Positions 26,203-34,684 of a stretch of DNA of 62,592 bases are shown in pieces; position 1 is the first letter of the stretch; each line of letters opens with the position of its first letter. The notes beneath the pieces were generated by a model. It saw only the letters and a program-made list of their open reading frames with translations, did not search any database and was not told the DNA's origin. Origin of the DNA: CAZDVQ01 sp964508975 (GTDB taxonomy: Bacteria; Bacteroidota; Bacteroidia; Chitinophagales; Saprospiraceae); the NCBI GenBank assembly GCA_964508975.1, contig CAZDVQ010000021.1, forward strand, positions 1 to 62,592, in the 5' to 3' direction. A program made the position numbers and the translations under genes.

Positions 26203-26397
26203 TCATTTCATCTTTTATTCATTATATCATTTTATCTTTTTTGGGCGCCCCGGCGCTGCGCGCCGTCGCTACGTTGCGCGGCTCGCTATTCGCTCGGCCC
26301 TTCGCCGCCGTGGGCAGGGGCAAGCCCTGCCCCTACAATGCGGCGGCTCGGTCTGGCCCTGCGGGCCACCGCTCCACATCGCTGGCGCGATGCCCAC
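26203..26397. repeat. AT-rich short repeats + GC-rich class E module (inverted)
   Basis: 26203-26240 is TCATTT/ATCTTT-type tract, then TTTTTTGGGCGCCCCGGCGC begins the GC-rich part (26243-26397). The stretch 26291-26383 is the exact reverse complement of 16760-16852 (93 of 93 bases by eye). Includes the hairpins GGGGCAGGGC-type and GGCCC-TGC-GGGCC. Confidence 0.85.
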
Positions 26398-26416
26398 AAA
26401 GGTATACCGCTTATAC

Positions 26417-26454
26417 AAAAAAACGCCCCAACGTAATCCGTTGGGGCGTTTGTA
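26417..26454 (-). terminator. Intrinsic terminator of the acyl-CoA ligase gene
   Basis: ACGCCCCAAC ... GTTGGGGCGT, 10-bp stem, followed on the minus strand by TTTTTTT. Just after the stop at 26472; could also serve the opposite strand weakly. Confidence 0.9.
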
Positions 26455-26471
26455 TTTCAAAGCGGTTTAGA

Positions 26472-28268
26472 CTAAGCTTCGCGATAAATCTCGGCAATTT
26501 CCTTGGCGAATTTATCCATGATTACACGGCGTTTGAGTTTCATGGTAGGCGTAAGCTCATCGGTAGCTACATCCCAAGGTTGCGACATGAGCACAAACTT
26601 CTTGATTTGCTCAATTTTACCGAAGTTGGGGTTTACTTGATCCACCAGCTCTTGGAAAGCTTCGAGTACTTTCGGGTGTTTCACCATTTCCTCGTTGGTA
26701 GTGTAGGCCACGTTATTTTCTTTACACCAGTTTTTCACAGCGTCGAAAGATGGTACGATAAGCGCAGCGCAGAACTTCTCGTTGTTACCCAACACCATCA
26801 TCTGCTCAATCATGAACTCCTCTTTAAAGCGGCTCTCGATTGGGGATGGTGCGATGTATTTACCACCAGAGGTTTTGAGCAATTCTTTCTTGCGGTCGGT
26901 AATTTTGAGGAAGCGATTGCCTTTGCCATCGTCCACGAATTTACCCACGTCGCCGGTGTGGAACCAGCCGTCCTTATCAATAACCTCGTCGGTTTTGTCT
27001 TGCTTGTTGTAGTAGCCCGTCATTACGTTAGGGCCTTTGCACAAGATTTCGCCTTCGCCTGGACCGTAATTCGGGTCGTCCTCATCAATGCGTACAGTAA
27101 CAGAGCTAATTGGAACACCAACGCAGCCCAACATGGCCTGACCTTCGTCAAAACGGTTAAAGCTGATTACCGGCGAAGTCTCGGTTAAGCCGTAACCCTC
27201 GCGAATAGGAATACCTGCTGCCGAGAAGAACTGTGCAATCTTACGTGGGCAAGCGGCAGCACCCGTTACGATGCCTTGTACTCGGCCACCTAGGCGGGCA
27301 CGTATTTTACTAAACACCAGTTTATCGGCAATTTTCCACTGTATAGCTTCAAATCCAGAAGGTTTATAGCCGTATTCGTATTTCTCGGTAAGGCCAACGG
27401 CCCAGAGGAAGATTTTTTTCTTGATTGGGCTGCCTTGCATCGCCATGCTGTACACGCGTTCGTATACTTTCTCGAGCAAGCGCGGAACCGATGAGAACAC
27501 ATGCGGGCAAACCACTGGAAGCTCGTCGCGGAGGGTATCAACACTCTCCGCATAACGGATATTTACACCCATGGCAATGTAAGTGTATACCACCATGCGC
27601 TCGAATATATGGCAAAGCGGCAAGAAGCTCAAGGCTGTATCACCTTGTTTGATCGGCAACAAATCCATCACGTCGCGGATATTGCTACAGATATTATCGT
27701 GGGTGAGCATAACCCCTTTAGGGTCGCCGGTAGTACCAGATGTATAAATGATGGTCGCCATATCAGAAGGTTTGATATTGGCTTTAATGGCTTCTACATC
27801 GCTGAGGTCGCCCTCGGCAAAGATGGTTTCCCAGTTGGGTGCGTCAACATCGCTGTCGAAGGCGAAGATTTCGCGAAGAGAAGGGATTTGCGTTTGCGCT
27901 TCCCGCACCTTGTCGATGAGGTCGCCGTGGCCAACAAAACAGTACTTCACCTCTGCATCGTTGAAGATGTACACGTACTCGCGCGCGCTGATGGTAGGGT
28001 AAACCGGCACGTTGATAGCACCGATTTGCTGCATACCTAAGTCGATCACGTTCCACTCGGGACGGTTGTTGTAGGAGATGGTCGCGATTTTATCGCCAGG
28101 GCGAACACCAATTTGATACAGGCCCAAGCTCACTTTGTTGACGAGCTCAACGAGTTCTTTGGTGCTGTACCAAAACTCTTTACCCCTTGGCTTGCCACCA
28201 ATGGACTTGCGCTGGGGATATTTTTCAAGTTGATAGTATGGGAGATCAAACAGTCGAGTAAACTCCAT
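26472..28268 (-). CDS. Long-chain acyl-CoA synthetase (AMP-forming)
   Basis: 598 residues. AMP-binding motif TIIYTSGTTGDPKGVMLTHD (~residues 171-190), then LSFLPLCHIFERM, the EGYGLTETSPVISFN adenylate motif, WFHTGDVGKFVDD and the C-terminal ITDRKKELLKTSGGKYIAPS hinge, all diagnostic for long-chain fatty acid-CoA ligases. Activates fatty acids for beta-oxidation or lipid synthesis at the cytoplasmic face. Single gene with its own terminator. Length is normal for this clade. Confidence 0.95.
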   Translation of the reverse strand: MEFTRLFDLPYYQLEKYPQRKSIGGKPRGKEFWYSTKELVELVNKVSLGLYQIGVRPGDKIATISYNNRPEWNVIDLGMQQIGAINVPVYPTISAREYVYIFNDAEVKYCFVGHGDLIDKVREAQTQIPSLREIFAFDSDVDAPNWETIFAEGDLSDVEAIKANIKPSDMATIIYTSGTTGDPKGVMLTHDNICSNIRDVMDLLPIKQGDTALSFLPLCHIFERMVVYTYIAMGVNIRYAESVDTLRDELPVVCPHVFSSVPRLLEKVYERVYSMAMQGSPIKKKIFLWAVGLTEKYEYGYKPSGFEAIQWKIADKLVFSKIRARLGGRVQGIVTGAAACPRKIAQFFSAAGIPIREGYGLTETSPVISFNRFDEGQAMLGCVGVPISSVTVRIDEDDPNYGPGEGEILCKGPNVMTGYYNKQDKTDEVIDKDGWFHTGDVGKFVDDGKGNRFLKITDRKKELLKTSGGKYIAPSPIESRFKEEFMIEQMMVLGNNEKFCAALIVPSFDAVKNWCKENNVAYTTNEEMVKHPKVLEAFQELVDQVNPNFGKIEQIKKFVLMSQPWDVATDELTPTMKLKRRVIMDKFAKEIAEIYREA

Positions 28269-28317
28269 AATGGTTAGGTTATTGTTGAGTGATAGGATAG
28301 TTCCGTACTGATAAAAA

Positions 28318-28449
28318 AGCCGCGTGAGCTGGCCGGAGGGCTGCGGCGTAGCCGCAGGCGCGTAGCGCTAAGCGTTCAGCGCACCCGGAGGACAGCGACC
28401 CGAGCGCCAAAGGGCGTATGCAATACGCCCGGAGCGAGGGGCACGCCCA
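28318..28449. repeat. GC-rich intergenic module, class B (inverted)
   Basis: Reverse complement reads GGGCGTGCCCCTCGCTCCGG...GGGCGTAT-TGC-ATACGCCC...GGCGCTCGGGTCGCT...CTGCGGC-TAC-GCCGCAG...CCAGCTCACGCG. The fixed words match 11550-11679 and 20036-20171 while the stem sequences differ. Followed by AAATGAGTAAGGAGCAAATG-type repeats (28452-28485). Confidence 0.85.
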
Positions 28450-28489
28450 AAAAGAAAAAATGAGTAAGGAGCAAATGAGTAAATGACCA

Positions 28490-28780
28490 ATACTAATTGC
28501 GCTATCTTAGCCGCCACAATAATAGTAAAACTATTACGAATGAAAATAGTTTTAAGATTGTTTTTTTAGGCGTTGCCAAATTAATACATTTGCCAAAGCA
28601 ATTCAAATAAAATTTAATTTCGCCCTAAATATCTCCATGAAAGCTCCTGTTTCGCCGCCAGCCATCCTATATACTGGCTACCAGAAAGCGCATGTGGCGC
28701 CAGGCGTTAGGCGTATGGCCAAAAGCAGCGTGCACCAGACAAATTTCTTGTTGGTGGGTTATCCTATCATTGCACCTGAA
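28490..28780. other. AT-rich gap with a possible promoter; no confident gene
   Basis: An AATAGT-AAA-ACTATT palindrome lies at 28520-28534 and a perfect TACATTTG -7 element at 28585-28592. A 60-codon ORF (28637-28819, plus) would be the only product and overlaps the carboxylase stop by 39 bp. Its translation resembles nothing I know, so it is not called as a gene. Confidence 0.4.
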
Positions 28781-30322
28781 CTAGAGCGGGATGTTACCGT
28801 GCTTTTTCCGAGGAAGTGATACCGCCTTGTTTTCCAGCATTTTATAGCTCTTAATCAACTTAATGCGGGTTTCTTGCGGGTCAATCACCTCGTCGATGAA
28901 GCCACGTGCAGCGGCACCGTATGGGTGTGCAAACTTATCGGCATACTCCGCTTCTTTCTCGGCCAATTTAGCGGCGGGATCAGCAGCAGCTTTGATTTCG
29001 CGCATGAAAATAATCTCCGATGCCCCCTTGGCACCCATCACGGCAATCTCGGCCGTTGGCCAGGCAAAATTGAGGTCGGCACCGATATGTTTAGAGTTCA
29101 TCACGTCGTAAGCACCGCCGTAAGCCTTGCGGGTAATGACCGAGATACGCGGCACGGTGGCCTCGCTGAAGGCATATAAAAGCTTGGCGCCGTTGGTGAT
29201 GATGGCATTCCACTCTTGGTCGGTACCGGGCAAAAAGCCTGGCACATCAACCAACACCAGCAGCGGGATATTGAAACTATCGCAGAAACGCACGAAACGA
29301 GCGCCTTTTTTTGAACTGTTGACATCGAGTACACCCGCTAACACCGCTGGCTGGTTGGCCACGATACCGATGCTACGACCCGCGAGGCGGGCAAAACCCA
29401 CCACGATGTTCTCGGCATAATCTTTATGTACCTCCATGAACGAGGCCTCGTCGCAAACTTGCTCGATAACCTCGCGGATATCGTAAGGTTGGTTGGGGTT
29501 TTCAGGGATTACCTTGCGCAGCTCGGGCCGAAGCTCGTCGGCAAACTCGTAAGGATAAACGGGCGCATCTTCCTCGCAGTTTTGCGGCATGTACGAAAGT
29601 AACTGCTTGATTTGTTGGATACACTCCAGGTCGTTGGCCGAGGTGAGGTGCGTTACACCCGACTTGGTGCTGTGCGCCGACGCACCACCAAGGTCCTCGG
29701 AACTTACCTCCTCGTTGGTAACCGTTTTAACCACGTTAGGGCCGGTTACGAACATGTAAGATGTATTTTCGACCATGAGGATAAAGTCGGTAATGGCCGG
29801 CGAGTAAACCGCACCGCCCGCACACGGCCCCATGATGGCCGAAATTTGAGGAATAACCCCAGAAGCCAAGGTATTGCGCCAGAAGATATCGGCATAACCA
29901 CCCAGCGATACCACGCCCTCTTGGATACGTGCGCCGCCCGAGTCATTAAGACCAATTAGCGGAGCGCCATTTTTCATGGCGAGATCCATGATTTTAACGA
30001 TTTTCTCGGCATGGGTTTCAGATAGTGAACCACCGAAAACGGTAAAATCTTGGGCAAAAACATACACCAAACGACCGTTAACGGTACCGTAGCCAGTAAC
30101 CACGCCATCGCCGAGGTACTGTTCGTTCTCCATGCCGAAGTCGGTACTACGGTGGGTCACAAACATACCGATTTCCTCAAAAGAACCATCATCGAGGAGC
30201 ATGTTCACGCGCTCGCGAGCTGTGAGTTTGCCTTTCTCGTGTTGTTTTTTGATGCGGTCGGCACCGCCGCCCAGCAGGGCTTCGGCTTGTTTGAGTTGGA
30301 GGTTTTGCAGTTTATCTTTCAT
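28781..30322 (-). CDS. Acyl-CoA carboxylase beta subunit (propionyl/methylmalonyl-CoA type)
   Basis: 513 residues, the normal carboxyltransferase length. N-terminal half: KGKLTARERVNMLLDDGSFE, FAQDFTVFGGSLSETHAEKI, LIGLNDSGGARIQEGVVSLG and MGPCAGGAVYSPAITDFILM with the Gly-Ala-type oxyanion motif. C-terminal half: GRSIGIVANQPAVLAGVLDV, PLLVLVDVPGFLPGTDQEWN and RKAYGGAYDVMNSKHIGADL. These fit PccB/MmdA-type enzymes that carboxylate propionyl-CoA or decarboxylate methylmalonyl-CoA in propionate/odd-chain metabolism. The biotin carboxylase partner is not in the window. Start ATG 30322. Confidence 0.93.
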   Translation of the reverse strand: MKDKLQNLQLKQAEALLGGGADRIKKQHEKGKLTARERVNMLLDDGSFEEIGMFVTHRSTDFGMENEQYLGDGVVTGYGTVNGRLVYVFAQDFTVFGGSLSETHAEKIVKIMDLAMKNGAPLIGLNDSGGARIQEGVVSLGGYADIFWRNTLASGVIPQISAIMGPCAGGAVYSPAITDFILMVENTSYMFVTGPNVVKTVTNEEVSSEDLGGASAHSTKSGVTHLTSANDLECIQQIKQLLSYMPQNCEEDAPVYPYEFADELRPELRKVIPENPNQPYDIREVIEQVCDEASFMEVHKDYAENIVVGFARLAGRSIGIVANQPAVLAGVLDVNSSKKGARFVRFCDSFNIPLLVLVDVPGFLPGTDQEWNAIITNGAKLLYAFSEATVPRISVITRKAYGGAYDVMNSKHIGADLNFAWPTAEIAVMGAKGASEIIFMREIKAAADPAAKLAEKEAEYADKFAHPYGAAARGFIDEVIDPQETRIKLIKSYKMLENKAVSLPRKKHGNIPL

Positions 30323-30378
30323 GGTCGGTCTTGTGCTTGGATATGCAGCACAAAGAACGTGAAAAGTTGGGAGTTTTT

Positions 30379-31842
30379 TTACTCCGCCACCAACTCTGAT
30401 ACAATTTTGCCCGACAAGATAGCCAGCGGGATACCGCCCCCAGGGTGTACGCTACCGCCGCAGAAATACAAGCCCCCTACCCTACTCGACTTGTTGGCAT
30501 GCCGCCAAAATGCCGCGTAACGGTTGTTGGAGCTGGTCCCATACAGCGAACCTTGGTAAGACGAGGTTCGCGACTCGATTCTGCGGGGATCTAGGATTTC
30601 CTCTACCTCGATGAGCGGGGCAATGTCCTCGCCCAGCAATCGACTTAGCTTTTGGATAATATTTTGCCTAGAGCGCTCGATGATTTCGTCCCAATCTTGG
30701 CCCATGTTGCCAGGTACATTAATCATCACGAACCAGTTTTCGGCATTTTCCGGGGCATCATTGGGCACCGCCTTAGAGGTGATGTTGAGATACACCGTGG
30801 GGTCGTCTATCACGTTTTTATGCTCGAACAAAGTATCGAACTCGGCCTTGTAATCCTCCGTGAAAAAGACATTGTGCACATCTAACTGCGGGAAGCTTCG
30901 CTTAATACCCCAGTAAAAAATAAGTGCTGATAAAGAGCGTTCCTGCGCCAGGGTTTTCTTGGGCTTGGCCAGTTGAGCGGGCAGTAACTTGTGATAGGTA
31001 TGCCAAACATCCATGTTGCTGACCACGATAGAGGCCAGATGCTGTTTATCGCCCACCCGTACACCTTTGGCTTTGCCGCCATCTAGCAGAATCTCGTCGA
31101 CCTTAGCATTAAAGTTAAACTGAACACCTATATCGGTAGCCAGCCGGTACAAACCCTTTGTAATCTCGTGCATGCCCCCGTGGGGAATGTAGGCCCCGTA
31201 GCCATATTCCAAGTGCGGAATGATGGTCAAAATACCGGGTGCTTTATAGGGATTCGAGCCGTTGTAGGTAGCATAACGGTTAAACAACTGCACCAACTTG
31301 GGGTGTTGGAGCAATTGCTCGTTCACCTGGTTCATGGTTTTGAATATGTGCAACTTAGGTAGCTGCAAAAGTGCCTTGAGCACGGACATACTCAGCCAAG
31401 TGCTCATTCGGTTGAGGGGCTTACGCAGGAAAATATCGCCGGTCAGCTCGTATTTGGTGCGGCTATCCGCTATGGCACGTTCTAATACTTGTGGGTCAAC
31501 ACCCATCACTTCCGATACTTCCTGGGCATAGCGTTTTTTGTCGGCATAGGCGTGTAGTTTGGTGCCATCTTCCCAGAAATAATGGCACATCACCTCAAGT
31601 TGGTCGTAGCCGTAATAATCCCTTGGATTTTTACCCGCCACCTGGTACAGTTCATCAATGAGTTGAGGCATGGTGAACAAGCTAGGCCCAGCGTCAAAGC
31701 GGTATGGGCCCAGTTGAAACTCGGTGAGTTTACCACCGGGATAACTGTTGGCTTCAAAAACTTGTACCTGGTGCCCAGCGGCTTGTAAACGTATAGCCGC
31801 CGACAAACCTGCCATGCCGCTACCAATGATAATTATATCCAT
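30379..31842 (-). CDS. crtD: Carotenoid desaturase, probably 1-hydroxycarotenoid 3,4-desaturase (CrtD type)
   Basis: 487 residues. The FAD-binding Rossmann motif is at the N-terminus (IIIIGSGMAGLSAAIRL), followed by VFEANSYPGGKLTEF and FDAGPSLFTMPQLIDELY; the latter phrase is typical of Bacteroidota CrtD rather than CrtI (which usually has FDMGPSWYWMP). C-terminus: GLYFCGGSVHPGGGIPLAIL, the flavoprotein end motif. It inserts a double bond into hydroxylated carotenoids at the membrane. No other crt genes are near. dtd lies 21 bp upstream on the same strand and may be co-transcribed. A general phytoene-desaturase-family role is certain; CrtD specificity is inferred. Confidence 0.8.
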   Translation of the reverse strand: MDIIIIGSGMAGLSAAIRLQAAGHQVQVFEANSYPGGKLTEFQLGPYRFDAGPSLFTMPQLIDELYQVAGKNPRDYYGYDQLEVMCHYFWEDGTKLHAYADKKRYAQEVSEVMGVDPQVLERAIADSRTKYELTGDIFLRKPLNRMSTWLSMSVLKALLQLPKLHIFKTMNQVNEQLLQHPKLVQLFNRYATYNGSNPYKAPGILTIIPHLEYGYGAYIPHGGMHEITKGLYRLATDIGVQFNFNAKVDEILLDGGKAKGVRVGDKQHLASIVVSNMDVWHTYHKLLPAQLAKPKKTLAQERSLSALIFYWGIKRSFPQLDVHNVFFTEDYKAEFDTLFEHKNVIDDPTVYLNITSKAVPNDAPENAENWFVMINVPGNMGQDWDEIIERSRQNIIQKLSRLLGEDIAPLIEVEEILDPRRIESRTSSYQGSLYGTSSNNRYAAFWRHANKSSRVGGLYFCGGSVHPGGGIPLAILSGKIVSELVAE

Positions 31843-31863
31843 AGTTATGCTTAACGCTCGAAA

Positions 31864-32316
31864 TTAAACTTTGTTCTGGGAGTCGATGATAATGGTCACG
31901 GGGCCGTCATTTTCAAGGCTAACCTTCATATCGGCGCCAAAAGTACCCGACTCCGGACTTATGCCCGTGAGTTTTTTACAGAGTTGCAGGAAATACTCGT
32001 ACAAGGGTATTGCCTTTTCAGGCCGGGCGGCCTGTATAAACGAAGGGCGATTGCCTTTTTTGGTAGAAGCGTGTAAGGTAAACTGGCTAACCACCAGCAG
32101 TTGACCTTGAACATCGAGCATGCTAAGGTTCATCTTACCTTCCTCGTCGTTAAAAATACGCATTTGTACCACCTTCATGGCCAGCCATTCGGCATCTTCC
32201 TCTGTATCGTATTCTTCGACGCCGAGGAGCACGAGAAGCCCTTGATGTATGCTTGATTTCAACTTACCGTCGATAGTCACGGAAGCATGGTTTACTCGTT
32301 GGATGACAGCGCGCAT
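31864..32316 (-). CDS. dtd: D-aminoacyl-tRNA deacylase
   Basis: 150 residues, full length. MRAVIQRVNHASVTIDGK is the standard start; LVVSQFTLHASTKKGNRPSF contains the catalytic SQFT motif and NDGPVTI the Gly-cis-Pro motif that excludes L-aminoacyl substrates. Removes D-amino acids mischarged on tRNA in the cytoplasm. TAGTTTTG at 32336-32343 (minus) may be its -7 element. First gene of a likely dtd-crtD unit. Confidence 0.96.
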   Translation of the reverse strand: MRAVIQRVNHASVTIDGKLKSSIHQGLLVLLGVEEYDTEEDAEWLAMKVVQMRIFNDEEGKMNLSMLDVQGQLLVVSQFTLHASTKKGNRPSFIQAARPEKAIPLYEYFLQLCKKLTGISPESGTFGADMKVSLENDGPVTIIIDSQNKV

Positions 32317-32351
32317 ATAACTACATTTTGAAAGGCAAAACTAATCAATTC

Positions 32352-32393
32352 CAACAAAAAAATCGCCTCCTTCGGGTAAACAAAGGAGGCGAT
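32352..32393 (-). terminator. Intrinsic terminator of the porP gene
   Basis: ATCGCCTCC ... GGAGGCGAT stem, followed on the minus strand by a TTTTTTG run, 26 bp after the stop at 32419. Confidence 0.9.
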
Positions 32394-32418
32394 GTATAAA
32401 AGCTAAATCAGGTTTAGC

Positions 32419-33456
32419 CTAGAAGTCAGGACAACCGAACCTGCGGTTATTGCCTTTACAGATTTTGTAAATCAAAGCGAATTCAAAACCACCATTACCG
32501 TTAGAGGCAGGTTTCAAAGCCGACACGTTCATGTCGTAGCTCAAACCAAGGCTGAAGTTAGAGAAGTCAAAACGCGCGCTGAAAATAGCCGCATCTGAAA
32601 TAAGGGCACTTTCATAGTGGCCAGCAATACGCATGAACGCACCAATGTAGAAAGCTTGTTTTTGTTTAGGGTTACCCAGTTTAAACTTGGCCGATGTACC
32701 AGCGTTCACCTGGAACGATGGACCTTGTTTGTGGTACAACACGTTAGGCACCAAGGCAAATTTCTCGCCCAAGGCAAACTCACCACCCAAGTGGATGGTC
32801 AACTTGCTGTACAAGGCATCAAATGTGCGGCGGGTAAACGACATGTTGGCACGGTTCAAGTGGTGGAAAGCCAAACCAGCGTAAAAGTTACTAGTGTTTT
32901 TGCGATTCAATGCGGTAAAGTACATGATACCAGCACCCATATCAGCAAAAATGAAGTTAGGATCAAAAGGAACTTCCGTGGTTTGACCAAGGTTGTTCGG
33001 GTCGCCTTGCCATTGGTCGCCATACAACAAAGCCGAGGTATTGATATCGCGTTGGGTTACACCAAGTTGCGCACCAGCAACCAAGTAACTTTCGTTACTG
33101 CGGAGGCCACCTAAACGCTTCATGTATGAACCAGAGATATTACCTTGCAAGGTTGAGAACGCTGCGGTACCGGCACGGTCGCCCCAAAGTGTACCACCCA
33201 AACCAACATAGTCATAACGACCCACTGGGAGGCGGGCATCAAAACTAGCTGAATAGGTAGAGAAAGCGTTTGAACGCAACACGCTAGCCCATTGGTTCCT
33301 GTAAATGGCCGATACGCGCATATCGCAGCCAATCACACCCGTTAAAGCAGGGTTAAGGTTCAAAGGCGACATGTAAAATTGCGAAAAGTGGATATCCTGT
33401 GCTGTAGCCGCAACAATAGAGCTAGCAAGGAACAGCATTGTAAATAATTTCTTCAT
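32419..33456 (-). CDS. Type IX secretion system membrane protein, PorP/SprF family
   Basis: 345 residues. Signal MKKLFTMLFLASSIVAATAQ followed directly by DIHFSQFYMSPLNLNPALTG, the PorP/SprF hallmark, then VSAIYRNQWASV and a series of outer-membrane strands ending in SLGLSYDMNVSALKPASNGN and FEFALIYKICKGNNRRFGCPDF. Family members sit in the outer membrane and bind or help export T9SS cargo with type-B sorting domains. No adhesin gene is adjacent here, so the partner is unknown (possibly the giant protein at 37830). A second family member lies at 53831. Confidence 0.92.
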   Translation of the reverse strand: MKKLFTMLFLASSIVAATAQDIHFSQFYMSPLNLNPALTGVIGCDMRVSAIYRNQWASVLRSNAFSTYSASFDARLPVGRYDYVGLGGTLWGDRAGTAAFSTLQGNISGSYMKRLGGLRSNESYLVAGAQLGVTQRDINTSALLYGDQWQGDPNNLGQTTEVPFDPNFIFADMGAGIMYFTALNRKNTSNFYAGLAFHHLNRANMSFTRRTFDALYSKLTIHLGGEFALGEKFALVPNVLYHKQGPSFQVNAGTSAKFKLGNPKQKQAFYIGAFMRIAGHYESALISDAAIFSARFDFSNFSLGLSYDMNVSALKPASNGNGGFEFALIYKICKGNNRRFGCPDF

Positions 33457-33682
33457 AAGCGAAATCGCGTTTGGGATGTCAAACTAAAGTGGCCTGTTTT
33501 AAAGGAATGGGTTAAATAAGTCGCTAATATACAAGAACAAAATTAAATGCATCGCGCATCTGAGCAATTAATTGCTAAAATTGATGAAAACGTTACACTT
33601 TCATCCTCGGAAATGCAAAAATAGTACTCTTATTAACGTAATGTACTATTATTTAAGTATGCTTCCATATTTATTTTTTTTG

Positions 33683-33877
33683 TGGGCGCCCCGGCGCTTC
33701 GCGCCGTCGGTCCCCTCTGGGGTTCGCGTTGCTCCGTGCTTCGCACCGCGGCTTTGCCGCGCCCGCCGGGCACCTGGCGCAAAACCTAGTGGCAGAGCCA
33801 CTAGGTTAGAGCAGGGGGCAGAGTGATTTTTTATCATAAATCATTTACTCATTTTCTCTCTTACTCATTTACTCCCT
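33683..33877. repeat. GC-rich intergenic module (class F) + hairpin + AT-rich short repeats
   Basis: Begins GGGCGCCCCGGCGCTTCGCG (hairpin GGCGC-TTC-GCGCC), then CGTGC-TTC-GCACC-like and GCGGC-TTT-GCCGC hairpins, and a separate AACCTAGTGGCAGAGCCACTAGGTT palindrome broken here as AACCTAGTGGC-AGA-GCCACTAGGTT (33784-33808). 33836-33877 is a TCATTTACTC short-repeat tract. No gene lies in 33457-33868. Confidence 0.75.
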
Positions 33878-34684
33878 TTTGACCTGCGGAGCAAGGGCCA
33901 AACGGAACCCAAAGTCGGAGTACCTACGGTCTGGCGCGGTGCTGCCGCGATGCGAGGGGCGGCAGTACCAAGCGATGCCCCAATAGTGACCGCCGCGCAA
34001 CACAGGGCCCTGCCCTTCACTAGGGCCTTTAGGGTCGCTGCTGTCCTTCAAGTCGTAGCTGTTAGCGTACCAGTCCTCACACCATTCTCGTACGTTTCCG
34101 CTCATATCGTGTAAACCTAGGCTGTTGGGCAGTAACAAGCCTACTGGTCTAGGCTTTACGTTGTTGTTTTTATCATACCAGCCGACCTCTTCCAACAGGG
34201 AGCTGCCACAATAGGTGTATTTTTTTTGTTTGGGGCCACCTTTGGCGGCGTATTCCCATTCCGCCTCGGTAGGCAGGCGGTAGCCTTGGCCTTTTTTATA
34301 GCCGCAGCGCTTATTCAACTCTGTACAAAAGGCTTGTGCATCATCCCAAGAGACCGTTTGCACCGGGCAAGCTAAGTCACTTTTAAAAGTTGACGGGTTC
34401 TTTCCATCCATCACGGCTTCATACAAAGCCTGGGTTACTTGGAACTTCGCCATGTAAAAAGGGCTTATGCTCGTTTGGCGCAGCGGTTTTTCATCGTCGA
34501 AGGCATCTTGGTCGGTACTGCCCATAGTGAAATTACCACCTGGCACATACAGTAGTTGGTGGTACAGGGCGGGGTTATCCAGCAGGTCCTGTTCATATTT
34601 GTTGTTGGCTTGGTGGGTATGGGCTGTTTTGGGTTGAGTAGCCATATATAATACAATGTAAGGTTGAAATAATGGTTTAAGCAT
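33869..34684 (-). CDS. FGE/SUMF1-domain protein (formylglycine-generating-enzyme family)
   Basis: 271 residues from ATG 34684, which overlaps the preceding stop by 8 bp (ATGCTTAA) and would give translational coupling; ATG 34645 (MATQPKTAHTH) is the alternative. The FGE-sulfatase domain covers residues ~45-268: FTMGSTDQDAFDDEKPLRQT, FQVTQALYEAVM, PVQTVSWDDAQAFCTELNKR, YRLPTEAEWEYAAKGG, GLHDMSGNVREWCEDWY, LRGGHYWGIAWYCRPSHRGS and DFGFRLAL. The paired active-site Cys of true formylglycine enzymes is not evident, so it is more probably a ligand-binding or regulatory member. Its neighbour is a TIR-Roco protein, a setting in which FGE domains act as sensor or effector partners. Confidence 0.88.
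   Translation of the reverse strand: MLKPLFQPYIVLYMATQPKTAHTHQANNKYEQDLLDNPALYHQLLYVPGGNFTMGSTDQDAFDDEKPLRQTSISPFYMAKFQVTQALYEAVMDGKNPSTFKSDLACPVQTVSWDDAQAFCTELNKRCGYKKGQGYRLPTEAEWEYAAKGGPKQKKYTYCGSSLLEEVGWYDKNNNVKPRPVGLLLPNSLGLHDMSGNVREWCEDWYANSYDLKDSSDPKGPSEGQGPVLRGGHYWGIAWYCRPSHRGSTAPDRRYSDFGFRLALAPQVKRE

Noticed and set aside
26241..27188. 315-codon plus-strand ORF antisense to the acyl-CoA synthetase gene
   Set aside because: Its first part is a GC-rich repeat and the rest is the shadow of a well-conserved enzyme on the other strand; no family match.
33869..34684. Diversity-generating retroelement with FGE (C-type-lectin-like) or tail-collar target
   Set aside because: No reverse transcriptase and no template/variable repeat pair with adenine-specific differences was seen near either candidate target.
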